This document shows, piece by piece, positions 26,250 to 34,109 of a DNA stretch of 48,938 nucleotides. The DNA is from Rubrivivax sp. (GTDB lineage: Bacteria > Pseudomonadota > Gammaproteobacteria > Burkholderiales > Burkholderiaceae_C), in contig JAEUPH010000040.1 of NCBI GenBank assembly GCA_016790395.1, forward strand, positions 1 through 48,938, read 5' to 3'. Under the pieces are notes generated by a model. It was not told where the DNA came from, searched no databases, and was given only the letters and a program-made list of their open reading frames with translations. A program made the position numbers and the translations under genes. Position 1 is the first letter of the stretch, and each line of letters starts with the position of its first letter.

Positions 26250-28247
26250 ATGTCCGCCATCCCGACCGTCGCCCTCGAAACCGCGCTCCAGCGCGTCGCG
26301 CAACACCTTGCCGCCATCGCCGCCGATGGCACACGCCCGGTGTGCTACCTGCCCGGCAATGCCGGCCGCATCGACCCCGTCGAGCGCTGGATCTTCGCGC
26401 AGCCCCAGGCGCTGGCCGGCGTGGACATCTTCCAGGTGCTGGCGTTGGGCCCGGCCCAGGGCTGGCGCCAGGCCGTGATGGGCGGCGTGGGCATCGTGAC
26501 GCCCTTCATCGGACCGGGCGTGCGCGAGCTGGTCAACGCCGGCCTGGCGCGCAACATCCGCTGCAACCTGTCGCAGGTGCCGCGTCTGTTCGAAGGCCGC
26601 TGGCGGCCGCATGTCGCGTTTGCGCATGTTTCGCCACCCGATGCGCAGGGCCGCGTCACGCTGGGGCTGAACTCGGGCATCGACTTCGCCCCCGTGAAGC
26701 AGGCGCTGTTCAAGGTGGCGGTCGTGAATGCGCAGGTACCGCGCTGGCACATCGCCACCTTCGAGGATCCGGCCACCGGGCGGTGCATCGAAAGCGGCTG
26801 CGCCATGAACCTGGCCGACTTCGACCTCGTCGTGGAGATCGACGAGCCGCTGCTCGAGCACCGCATGGAGCCCACCTCCCCCGCCGCCGAGGCGCAGTCG
26901 GACGCCATCGCCGAGCAGATCGTCGGCCTGCTGCGCCGCGCCGCGCCCGAAGCCGGCACGGCGTTGCCGCACACGCTGCAGCTGGGCATCGGAAAGATCC
27001 CGAACGCCGTGGCCAACGAGCTGGTCAGGCACGGGCTGTCGGTGCGCTGCATCTGGTCGGAACTCTTCTCCGACGGCGTGCTGTCGCTCTACCGCGCCGG
27101 CCTCATCCGCGACATGCAGGGCCCGGCGCTGCGCCAGCGCATCGTGGTCGGCTTCGTGCTGGGCAGCCGCGAGCTGTACCTGGCCCTGCACGACAACCCC
27201 GACTTCGCCGTGCTGCCGCAGGAGATCGTCAACGACCCGGCGATGATCAAGCACAACGCGTGGATGACCAGCATCAACAGCGCGCTGGCCGTCAGCCTGA
27301 GCGGCGAGGTCTGCGGCTCGATGATCGCCAAGCACTACTACTCCGACGTCGGGGGGCAGTTCGACTTCGCGCTCGGCGCCTCCTGGGCGCCGGAGGGCAT
27401 CGCGATCATCGCCTTGCCCAGCGTGGTGCACCGTGCCGGCGGCCTGCTGCAGAGCAAGATCGTCGCGCTGCACACCGAGGGCGCGCACCACACCATCAGC
27501 GCCGACCTTCCGGTGGTGGTGGTCACCGAGAACGGGGTCGCCGACCTGCGCCACCTGCACGACCCCGAGCGCGTGGATGCCATGCTGGCCGTGGCCCACC
27601 CCAGCTGGCGCACGCAGCTGGCCAAGGAAGCCCGCGCGCTGCCGTCGATGCAGGGCGTGGACGCCATCGAGGCCCAGCTCATCGCGCTGGAGGACGGCCG
27701 CCACGCGCTGCTGCGCCCGGCCACCAAGGAAGACATCGGCGCCATCGGCGAGTACATCGGCCGCCTCAGCCACGACGACCGCCACACGCGCTACATGGGC
27801 ACGGTGACGCTGGCCTACCTGACCTCGCCCGAGCGCCTCACGCGCCTGTACGACGACACGCTGGACTACCGCCAGCACGCCGCCTTCATCGTCGAGCTGG
27901 ACGACGAGATCATCGGCGTGGCCCACGCCTTCCGCATCGACGACAAGGGCACCTACGAGGTCTCGTTCTCGCGGCGCAGCGACCTGCGCGGCCAGGGCAT
28001 CGGGCGCCACCTGATGCAGATGCTGATCGACTGGGGAGCGCACACGGCGCGCACCTACTACGCCACCACCTACAAGCACGAGAACCCGCGCATGCGCGCG
28101 CTGTTCGAGCGCTTCGGCTTCGTCTCCAAGCCGGATCCGGACGACGTGCAGGCGGTGATCTACACCGCCTCGGTGGCCGACCTCGTGCGCGCGGGCGACC
28201 GCGTGCCGCCCCGCCAGGCCGCGCCCGCCCCGGCGCTGGAAGTCTGA
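26250..28247 (+). CDS. acetyl-CoA hydrolase/CoA-transferase fused to a GNAT domain
   Basis: A 665-aa two-domain protein. Residues 1 to about 470 are an acetyl-CoA hydrolase/4-hydroxybutyrate CoA-transferase-type unit; the expected catalytic glutamate is E271 in WSELFSDGV, followed by the QFDFALGASWAPEGIAIIALPS and VVVVTENGVADLR motifs. Residues about 490-645 form a GNAT acetyltransferase domain with the acyl-CoA loop R580-GQGIG (LRGQGIGRHLM). The second domain may acylate lysines, possibly the partner domain itself. Start at ATG 26250 (MSAIPTVALETALQ); an in-frame ATG at 26136 would add 38 residues of no family character. The four carboxyltransferase genes follow 176 bases downstream. Confidence 0.9.
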   Translation: MSAIPTVALETALQRVAQHLAAIAADGTRPVCYLPGNAGRIDPVERWIFAQPQALAGVDIFQVLALGPAQGWRQAVMGGVGIVTPFIGPGVRELVNAGLARNIRCNLSQVPRLFEGRWRPHVAFAHVSPPDAQGRVTLGLNSGIDFAPVKQALFKVAVVNAQVPRWHIATFEDPATGRCIESGCAMNLADFDLVVEIDEPLLEHRMEPTSPAAEAQSDAIAEQIVGLLRRAAPEAGTALPHTLQLGIGKIPNAVANELVRHGLSVRCIWSELFSDGVLSLYRAGLIRDMQGPALRQRIVVGFVLGSRELYLALHDNPDFAVLPQEIVNDPAMIKHNAWMTSINSALAVSLSGEVCGSMIAKHYYSDVGGQFDFALGASWAPEGIAIIALPSVVHRAGGLLQSKIVALHTEGAHHTISADLPVVVVTENGVADLRHLHDPERVDAMLAVAHPSWRTQLAKEARALPSMQGVDAIEAQLIALEDGRHALLRPATKEDIGAIGEYIGRLSHDDRHTRYMGTVTLAYLTSPERLTRLYDDTLDYRQHAAFIVELDDEIIGVAHAFRIDDKGTYEVSFSRRSDLRGQGIGRHLMQMLIDWGAHTARTYYATTYKHENPRMRALFERFGFVSKPDPDDVQAVIYTASVADLVRAGDRVPPRQAAPAPALEV

Positions 28248-28251
28248 AGCC

Positions 28252-28273
28252 GCGCGGCCCGCCCGGGCCGCGC
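28252..28273 (+). terminator. strong GC hairpin after the CoA-transferase gene
   Basis: GCGCGGCCCG and CGGGCCGCGC are perfect 10-base arms separated by CC, realistically an 8-bp stem with a 6-base loop, beginning 5 bases after the stop codon. There is no T-run. It probably separates the CoA-transferase transcript from the carboxyltransferase operon, or stabilises its 3' end. Confidence 0.5.
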
Positions 28274-28423
28274 CGTGCGCTTGCTCTGACAAATCTCAAA
28301 GGCGCGGTGGATGCCGTGCACCCTTTCTCCGGGGCGGGCTGGAAGAATGCTCCTGCAGCCGCCGGTGAGTCCGCCTTTCAGCGCCCATTCAGCTTGACGG
28401 CCGCGCTGGAGGACCGGCCCGCG

Positions 28424-29932
28424 ATGAGCAAGCACATCGACATCACCGAACTCGCCCTGCGAGACGCCCACCAGAGCCTGCTGGCCACGCGCATGGCGCT
28501 GGAGGACATGGTGCCGGCCTGCGCCGACATCGACGCCGCCGGCTACTGGTCGGTGGAGTGCTGGGGCGGCGCCACCTTCGACGCCTGCATCCGCTTCCTC
28601 AACGAAGACCCCTGGGAGCGGCTGCGCACCTTCCGCCGGCTGATGCCGAACTCGCGCCTGCAGATGCTGCTGCGCGGGCAGAACCTGCTGGGCTACCGCC
28701 ACTACGAGGACTCGGTGGTCGACCGCTTCGTCGACAAGGCGGCCGAGAACGGCATGGACGTGTTCCGCGTCTTCGACGCGCTCAACGACCTGCGCAACGT
28801 GGCGCAGGCGGTCCGCGCCGTGCGCCGCAACGGCAAGCATGCGCAGGGCACCCTCTGCTACACGGTGAGCCCGCTGCACACCGTGCAGGGCTACGTGGAC
28901 ATGGCGCGCGGCCTGCTGGACCTGGGCTGCGACTCGCTGTGCATCAAGGACATGGCCGCGCTGCTGCGGCCACAGGCGGCCTACGACGTGGTCAAGGCCA
29001 TCAAGGACGCCTGCGGCCAGCAAGTGCGCATCCATGTGCACACGCACGCCACCACGGGCGTCACGCTGGTGAGCCTGATGAAGGCCATCGAGGCGGGTGC
29101 GGACTGCGTGGACACTGCCATCAGCTCGCTCAGCCTGGGCCCGGGACACAACCCGACGGAGAGCCTGGTGGAGATGCTGCAGGGCACCGGCTTCACGACG
29201 AGCGTGAGCAAGCCGCACCTGCATCGCATCAAGGACCACTTCGCCGCCGTGCGGCCGCGCTACGCCGAGTTCATGTCCAACATCACCGGCGTGGAGACCG
29301 ACATCTTCGACAGCCAGATCCCCGGCGGGATGATCTCCAACATGGAGAGCCAGCTCAAGCAGCAGAAGGCGTCCGACCGCCTCAAGGAAGTGCTGGAGGA
29401 GGTGCCGCGCGTGCGTGCCGATGCGGGCTACCCGCCGCTGGTCACGCCGTCCAGCCAGATCGTGGGCACGCAGGCCGTGTTCAACGTGATGATGGGCCGC
29501 TACAAGGCCATGACGGGCGAGTTCGCCGACCTCATGCTGGGCTACTACGGCGCCACGCTGGGCGAGCGCACGCCCGAGGTGGTGGCACAGGCCGAGGCGC
29601 AGGCCAGGAAGCCCCCGATCACCGAGCGTCCGGCCGACCTGCTGAAGCCCGAGTGGCAGGCGCTGCGCCAGGCCGCGCTGGCCCTGCCCGGCTGCGACGG
29701 CAGCGACGAGGACGTGCTCACCCAGGCCATGTTCCCGCAGGTGGCGCCGAAGTTCTTCGCCAAGCGCGACGCCGGGCCGAAGAACCTGGGCCAGGCCCCC
29801 GAGGCCGCCACGCCCGCGGCCGCCGCCAGCCCGCCCGCTGTCGGGGGCGCCGAGCCGCTGCGCAGCGCCATCGTCTACGACGTCACGCTGGGCGGCCGCA
29901 CGCGGCGCGTCACCGTCACGCCTGCCGCCTAG
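28424..29932 (+). CDS. biotin-dependent carboxyltransferase, 5S transcarboxylase / OadA / PycB type
   Basis: A 502-aa TIM-barrel carboxyltransferase that moves CO2 between carboxybiotin and pyruvate/oxaloacetate. Conserved parts are the N-terminal LRDAHQSLLATRM (metal ligand D), YWSVECWGGATFD, MLLRGQNLLGYRHY, CIKDMAALL and HVHTHATTG (metal-ligand histidines), then the conserved C-terminal helical domain (YPPLVTPSSQIVG). It has no biotin attachment domain. Its last residues (YDVTLGGRTRRVTVTPAA) nevertheless resemble the first beta-hairpin of biotin carriers. GGAGGA at 28408-28413 serves ATG 28424. It heads a four-gene operon; with the 12S-like, small and biotin-carrier genes it makes a transcarboxylase-like complex. 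Confidence 0.92.
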   Translation: MSKHIDITELALRDAHQSLLATRMALEDMVPACADIDAAGYWSVECWGGATFDACIRFLNEDPWERLRTFRRLMPNSRLQMLLRGQNLLGYRHYEDSVVDRFVDKAAENGMDVFRVFDALNDLRNVAQAVRAVRRNGKHAQGTLCYTVSPLHTVQGYVDMARGLLDLGCDSLCIKDMAALLRPQAAYDVVKAIKDACGQQVRIHVHTHATTGVTLVSLMKAIEAGADCVDTAISSLSLGPGHNPTESLVEMLQGTGFTTSVSKPHLHRIKDHFAAVRPRYAEFMSNITGVETDIFDSQIPGGMISNMESQLKQQKASDRLKEVLEEVPRVRADAGYPPLVTPSSQIVGTQAVFNVMMGRYKAMTGEFADLMLGYYGATLGERTPEVVAQAEAQARKPPITERPADLLKPEWQALRQAALALPGCDGSDEDVLTQAMFPQVAPKFFAKRDAGPKNLGQAPEAATPAAAASPPAVGGAEPLRSAIVYDVTLGGRTRRVTVTPAA

Positions 29933-29941
29933 GGATCCGCC

Positions 29942-31486
29942 ATGAGCATGCAAGACAAGATCGACGACCTGCGGCGCCGCCGCGCCGAAGCCGAACAGGG
30001 GGGCGGTGCCGACAAGCTGGACAAGCATCGCCAGACCGGCAAGCTGACGGCGCGCGAGCGCATCGCCGCGCTGGTGGACGTCGACACCTTCGACGAGGTC
30101 GGCCAGTTCGCCTCGCACAGCGCCACGCGCTTCGGCATGGCCGGCAAGATGCTGGCCGCCGACGGCGTGATCACGGGCGCCGCGGCCGTGGGCGGCCGCC
30201 TGGTGCACGTGGCCAGCCAGGACTTCACCGTGGCCGGCGGCTCGGCCGGCGAGATGCACTCGGTGAAGATCGCCGAGACCATGCGCGAGGCGCTGCGCAC
30301 CGGCTCGCCCTTCGTCTGCATCAACGACTCCGGCGGCGCGCGCGTGCAGGAAGGCATCGGCTCGCTGTCGGGCTATGGCCAGGTGTTCAATGCCAACGTG
30401 CTGCTGTCGGGCGCGGTGCCCCAGGTGTCGCTCATCTGCGGGCCTTGCGCCGGCGGCGCGGCCTACAGCCCGGCGCTCACCGACTTCATCATCCAGACGC
30501 GCCAGGCGCAGCTGTTCATCACCGGGCCGCAGGTCATCAAGCAGGTGACGGGCGAGACCGTCACGCCCGAACAGCTGGGCGGGCCTGACACGCACATGGC
30601 GCGCTCGGGCGTCATCCACTTCATCGCCGACGACGACCGGCACGCCGTGCTGCTGTGCCAGAAGCTGCTGTCCTTCCTGCCCTCGAACAACCTGGAGGAC
30701 CCGCCGCGCCTGGAGGGCGACGCCACGGTGGCGCCCGACCCGCTGCTGGAGACGCTGGTGCCCGACGACGGCAAGAAGGGCTACGACGTGCGCCAGGTGA
30801 TCGCCCGCGTGGTGGACCGTGCCGACTTCCTGGAAGTGCAGTCGGGCTTCGCGCCCAACATCGTGATCGGCTTCGCGCGTGTCACCGGCGGCACGGTGGG
30901 CATCGTGGCCAACCAGCCCATGGTGCAGGCCGGCGCGCTGGACATCGACGCGTCGAACAAGGCCTCTCGCTTCATCCGCTTCTGCAACGCCTTCAACATC
31001 CCGCTCGTGACCTTCGTCGACGTGCCCGGCTTCATGCCGGGCCTGGCGCAGGAGTACGGCGGCATCATCCGCCACGGCGCGAAGATGCTGCACGCCTATG
31101 CGGCGTCCACCGTGCCCAAGATCACCGTGCTGCTGCGCAAGAGCTACGGCGGTGCCTACATCGCCATGTGCAGCAAGGATCTGGGCGCCGACCGCGTCTT
31201 CGCCTGGCCCACGGCCGAGGTGGCGGTGATGGGCGCCGAGGGCGCGGCCGAGATCGTCTTCCGCAAGGAGATCGAGCAGGCCGCCGACCCGGTGGCCAAG
31301 CGCAAGGAGATGATCGAGCAGTACCGCGAGGCCTTCTCCAACCCCTACGTGGCGGCCGAGCAGGGCCTGGTGGACGCGGTGATCGAGCCGGCGCAGACGC
31401 GGCGCCACGTGGCGCAGGCGCTGGAGTACATGCGCAACAAGCGCGAGCCGCGGCCGCACAAGAAGCACGGGCTGATTCCGCTGTGA
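29942..31486 (+). CDS. acyl-CoA carboxyltransferase subunit beta (12S transcarboxylase / MmdA / PccB-like)
   Basis: A 514-aa crotonase-fold carboxyltransferase that exchanges CO2 between carboxybiotin and an acyl-CoA, probably propionyl-/methylmalonyl-CoA. Features are KLTARERIAALVD near the N-terminus, the first oxyanion region GPCAGGAAYSPALTDF and ITGPQVIKQVTGETV in the N half, then FVDVPGFMPGLAQEYGGIIRHGAKML and RKSYGGAYIAMCSKDLGAD in the C half, where carboxybiotin binds. The length and motifs match propionyl-CoA carboxylase beta, methylmalonyl-CoA decarboxylase alpha and transcarboxylase 12S. No biotin carboxylase gene is adjacent, which argues for transfer from another carboxylated donor and not ATP-driven carboxylation. 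Confidence 0.94.
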   Translation: MSMQDKIDDLRRRRAEAEQGGGADKLDKHRQTGKLTARERIAALVDVDTFDEVGQFASHSATRFGMAGKMLAADGVITGAAAVGGRLVHVASQDFTVAGGSAGEMHSVKIAETMREALRTGSPFVCINDSGGARVQEGIGSLSGYGQVFNANVLLSGAVPQVSLICGPCAGGAAYSPALTDFIIQTRQAQLFITGPQVIKQVTGETVTPEQLGGPDTHMARSGVIHFIADDDRHAVLLCQKLLSFLPSNNLEDPPRLEGDATVAPDPLLETLVPDDGKKGYDVRQVIARVVDRADFLEVQSGFAPNIVIGFARVTGGTVGIVANQPMVQAGALDIDASNKASRFIRFCNAFNIPLVTFVDVPGFMPGLAQEYGGIIRHGAKMLHAYAASTVPKITVLLRKSYGGAYIAMCSKDLGADRVFAWPTAEVAVMGAEGAAEIVFRKEIEQAADPVAKRKEMIEQYREAFSNPYVAAEQGLVDAVIEPAQTRRHVAQALEYMRNKREPRPHKKHGLIPL

Positions 31487-31815
31487 AGAACGACGCCGTG
31501 GACCCGACCCCCGCACCCGATCTCGCCGAACTGGTGGCCGAACTGCGCGACGAGGTGCGCAGCCTGGTGGCGCGTTTGGCCGCGCTGGAAGCCCGTGCCG
31601 GCCAAGCCGCGGCGGCCACGACACCGGCGCCGGCCAGCGTGCCCGCGAACACGGCGCCAGCCGAGCCCGGCGAGGACGACCTGCTCGTCATCGCCGCGGC
31701 CGTGGCCGCCTTCCTGGGCGTGCGCGCCCGCATCCGCCAGGTGCGGCTGATCCAGTCCACCGCCTGGGCCCAGGTCGGCCGCGCCACGGTGCACGCTTCG
31801 CACCGCGTCCATTGA
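31483..31815 (+). CDS. small OadG-like subunit of the carboxyltransferase complex
   Basis: A 110-aa protein starting with GTG 31483, overlapping the 12S-like gene by 4 bases (GTGA). The N-terminal third is helical with heptad-like leucines (ELVAELRDEVRSLVARLAALEARAG). A low-complexity A/P/T linker follows. The C-terminal part (LLVIAAAVAAFLGVRARIRQVRLI ... WAQVGRATVHASH) matches the soluble tail of oxaloacetate decarboxylase gamma and methylmalonyl-CoA decarboxylase delta subunits (IAAAVAA...IR...W...GR). Those have a membrane helix at the N-terminus; here it is replaced by a coiled coil, which suggests a soluble scaffold. Homology is by motif only. Confidence 0.75.
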   Translation: MKNDAVDPTPAPDLAELVAELRDEVRSLVARLAALEARAGQAAAATTPAPASVPANTAPAEPGEDDLLVIAAAVAAFLGVRARIRQVRLIQSTAWAQVGRATVHASHRVH

Positions 31816-31831
31816 CACGAGGAAACGCACC

Positions 31832-32218
31832 GTGAAGCTCAAGATCACCGTCGAAGGCCGCAGCTACGAGGTGGACGTGGAAGTGGCCGAGGCCGACCAC
31901 GCCGTGCTGCCGCCGTCCTACCCCGTGGGCTCGGCGCTGCTCAGCGGCCAGGTCGCCAGCACGGGCCCGGCGGCCGCGCCCAGCCTGCAGCCGGTGGCCG
32001 ACGAGGCCAAGGTCTGCCGCAGCCCGGTGTCGGGCATCGTCGTCAAGGTGCTGGCCCAGGTGGGACAGACGCTCCAGGTGGGCGACAGCCTGCTCGTGCT
32101 GGAGGCCATGAAGATGGAGACCGAGATCTGCGCCCCGGTGTCGGGCAAGGTGGCGGCCATGAACCTCAAGCCCGGCGACAACGTGCAGGCCGGCGCCGTG
32201 GTGGTGGAGTTCGAGTAG
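31832..32218 (+). CDS. biotin carboxyl carrier protein (1.3S-like)
   Basis: A 128-aa biotinyl carrier. The start is GTG 31832, with GAGGAAA 9 bases upstream as ribosome site. The N-terminus KLKITVEGRSYEVDVEV is the linker strand that docks to the 5S/OadA-type subunit. A P/A-rich hinge (about residues 45-60) leads to a lipoyl/biotinyl domain with the biotinylation motif EAMKMET, lysine K94. It shuttles the carboxyl group between the two carboxyltransferases encoded upstream. It ends the operon and converges on the Crp-type regulator gene. Confidence 0.95.
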   Translation: MKLKITVEGRSYEVDVEVAEADHAVLPPSYPVGSALLSGQVASTGPAAAPSLQPVADEAKVCRSPVSGIVVKVLAQVGQTLQVGDSLLVLEAMKMETEICAPVSGKVAAMNLKPGDNVQAGAVVVEFE

Positions 32219-32245
32219 CGCAGCCCGGTCCCCTGGCGGCGGCGC

Positions 32246-32941
32246 TCAGCGGGCGGGTCGGTCCGCCAACACACCGGCAGCGCGGCGCATCACCGACAGG
32301 TCGCTGGAGGTCATGCCGGCCACCGGACGAAGCCCGTGCAGCGCATGGCGATCCACGCGCACGCTGGCCGCGCGGCGATCGTGCAGCACGTCCAGCCGGC
32401 GCAGGCTGCCGATGACGCGTGACACCGTCTCCGGGGCCGAGTCCACCACCGCGGCCATGTCGCGCAGCGCGGGCAGCGCGCAGTCGCCCGGCGCATCGCC
32501 GGTGCCGGGATCGGCCGCACTCAGCACCAGCAGCAGCGCCTTGATGCGCTCGCTGGCGGGGCCGGTGCGCAGCAGCGCCAGGTCACGCTGCTGGCGCCGG
32601 CACTGCTGCAGCGCCTGGGTCAGCAGCGCCACCTCGTCGGCCGCCGTGCGGTAGGCGACCCGGGTGACGGCACTCGCCGTGAGGGCCTGGACCCCGGGCC
32701 AGGGCGCCGCGCCGGCCAAGGCCTCGGCGCCGATCAGGTCACCCGGCAGGGCCACGCCCACCACGATGCAGCCGCCACGGCTGTCGGTCGAACACAGGCG
32801 AACGGCCCCCGAGCGCAGCCGCCAGAGGGTCTGCGGGGCCGGCGGTGGCAGCGGCGAGCCGGCGGCCACGTGGAGCAGTTCGTCGTCGGCGGGGGCCTTG
32901 AGGGCCGCGGCGCCCGGGAGCGGAAGGGCATCTTCGATCAC
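32246..32941 (-). CDS. Crp/Fnr family transcriptional regulator
   Basis: A 231-aa regulator. The N-terminal half resembles a cyclic-nucleotide-type beta-roll (SGAVRLCSTDSRGG, GVALPGDLIGAEAL). The C-terminal helix-turn-helix is clear (PALRDMAAVVDSAPETVSRVIGSLRRLDVL); the E-x2-SR recognition-helix pattern is that of Fnr-type proteins. It lacks the N-terminal cysteine cluster of true Fnr, so oxygen sensing through a 4Fe-4S cluster is not expected. The start is placed at GTG 32941 (VIEDALPLPG), preceded by AGGG, giving the family's usual length. A longer frame to 33058 adds a proline/arginine-rich stretch without family character. The regulon is unknown; DUF2946 is upstream on the same strand. 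Confidence 0.85.
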   Translation of the reverse strand: MIEDALPLPGAAALKAPADDELLHVAAGSPLPPPAPQTLWRLRSGAVRLCSTDSRGGCIVVGVALPGDLIGAEALAGAAPWPGVQALTASAVTRVAYRTAADEVALLTQALQQCRRQQRDLALLRTGPASERIKALLLVLSAADPGTGDAPGDCALPALRDMAAVVDSAPETVSRVIGSLRRLDVLHDRRAASVRVDRHALHGLRPVAGMTSSDLSVMRRAAGVLADRPAR

Positions 32942-33077
32942 GTTGAATCCCTGGCAGCGCCGGTTCGGGCTCGTGCTGCGGGGGGCAGCCCCGAGAGAGG
33001 GAACCGGGCTCGGTGAGCGGGGTGGGCAGCGCCCGGGGCCTGCGGGGCAGGCGGGCACGTGCCGGTGTCAGCGGACG

Positions 33078-33491
33078 TCAGCAGCCGGGCGGGGCACGGG
33101 CGGCCGGGGCCGCCCACTCGGAACGAAGATGCGGCCGGGCCGGGCCGGGGCCCTGGGGCGCCGCCGCCACGCCCGGTGGCGTGGCCAGAGCGAGGGGCCC
33201 GGCCGGCGGCGGCAGGCCGAAGGAGGCGGCATGCGCCAGGCAGTAGCCGCAGGCGGCAGCGTGCAGCGCGGCCGGGGCGTCGTCGGGGCGGAGCGTGGAC
33301 ACCGCGATGACGCGGCCGGCATCGTCCAGCTGGAGCCAGCGCGCTCCCTGGGCCGTGCAGGCTTCGATCCAGCTCGTGGTGCCGCCCGATGACGCCGCCC
33401 GCGCCTGGGACAGCGCCGGCGCCAGCGCGTTCAGCAGCACCGCCACGAGGGCCAAGGTGCTGATGAGCTGGCGGCAGGGCCGGGGTTTCAT
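33078..33491 (-). CDS. DUF2946 family protein (second copy)
   Basis: A 137-aa secreted or membrane-anchored protein. The signal segment MKPRPCRQLISTLALVAVLLNALAPALSQARA is followed by the family motif CTAQGARW and then AACGYCLAHAASFGLPPP, in which a CxxC pair plus histidine could bind metal. The C-terminal tail is rich in A, P and G. It resembles the DUF2946 gene at 17.4 kb in plan but not closely in sequence, so it is no recent duplicate. Here no TonB receptor accompanies it; the nearest neighbour downstream is the Crp/Fnr-type regulator. Start at ATG 33491; no good ribosome site is seen. Confidence 0.8.
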   Translation of the reverse strand: MKPRPCRQLISTLALVAVLLNALAPALSQARAASSGGTTSWIEACTAQGARWLQLDDAGRVIAVSTLRPDDAPAALHAAACGYCLAHAASFGLPPPAGPLALATPPGVAAAPQGPGPARPHLRSEWAAPAARAPPGC

Positions 33492-33629
33492 GTCCAAGGG
33501 AGCGGGACCGCAGACGCTGCGGAGCGCCCGATGCTAGGGCGACGGCCCGGCGGTGCCTTGACGGCGCGCAAGCCCCGGCTGGATACGATCCGCCAGCCCC
33601 ACCGCCCGCCCAGACGAAGGAGACCGGCC

Positions 33630-34109
33630 ATGACCCCCAGGAACACGATCTGCCTGTGGTACGACGGCAGCGCGCTCGAAGCCGCGCAGTTCTACGCCCT
33701 CACCTTCCCCGACAGCCACGTGGGCAGGGTGATCCACGCGCCAGCCGACTTCCCCTCGGGCCGCCAGGGTGACGTGCTGACCGTGGAGTTCACCGTGATG
33801 GGCATCCCCTGCCTGGGGCTCAACGGCGGCCCGGCCTTCCGGCACAGCGAGGCCTTCTCCTTCCAGGTGGCCACCGACGACCAAGCCGAGACCGACCGCC
33901 TGTGGGATGCCATCGTCGGCCACGGCGGCCAGGCCAGCGCCTGCGGCTGGTGCAAGGACCGCTGGGGCCTGTCGTGGCAGATCACGCCGCGCGTGCTGAC
34001 CGCCGCCCTGGCCGACCCCGACCGCGACGCCGCGCGGCGCGCTTTCGAGGCGATGATGACGATGACGAAGATCGATATCGCCGCCATCGAGGCCGCGCGT
34101 GCTGGCTAG
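33630..34109 (+). CDS. PhnB-like VOC family protein
   Basis: A 159-aa single-domain protein of the vicinal-oxygen-chelate/PhnB group (once called 3-demethylubiquinone methyltransferase domain). Features are CLWYDGSALEAAQFYALTFPDSHVG at the N-terminus, VEFTVMGIPCLGLNGGPAF, and the C-terminal CGWCKDRWGLSWQITPRVL, which is near-diagnostic. The family function is unknown; members are small cytoplasmic proteins. GAAGGAGA lies about 7 bases before ATG 33630. Its stop overlaps the end of the sbtA-like gene by 4 bases. Confidence 0.9.
   Translation: MTPRNTICLWYDGSALEAAQFYALTFPDSHVGRVIHAPADFPSGRQGDVLTVEFTVMGIPCLGLNGGPAFRHSEAFSFQVATDDQAETDRLWDAIVGHGGQASACGWCKDRWGLSWQITPRVLTAALADPDRDAARRAFEAMMTMTKIDIAAIEAARAG

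Noticed and set aside
24678..28292. Long minus-strand open frame opposite the CoA-transferase gene, and a similar one at 28160-31624 opposite the carboxyltransferases
   Set aside because: They mirror well-recognised plus-strand genes and have shadow-frame composition with no family signature.
26342..28423. In-frame upstream extension of the 5S-like gene by several hundred codons
   Set aside because: The extra part overlaps the CoA-transferase gene in another frame and has low-complexity composition; the family starts at MSKHIDITEL (28424), which has a ribosome site.
28424..32218. Na+-translocating oxaloacetate or methylmalonyl-CoA decarboxylase operon
   Set aside because: The membrane beta subunit that pumps sodium is missing and the small subunit has no membrane helix.
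32942..33058. Longer N-terminus for the Crp/Fnr regulator
   Set aside because: It adds a P/R/S-rich stretch unlike the family; the GTG at 32941 with AGGG upstream gives the normal length.
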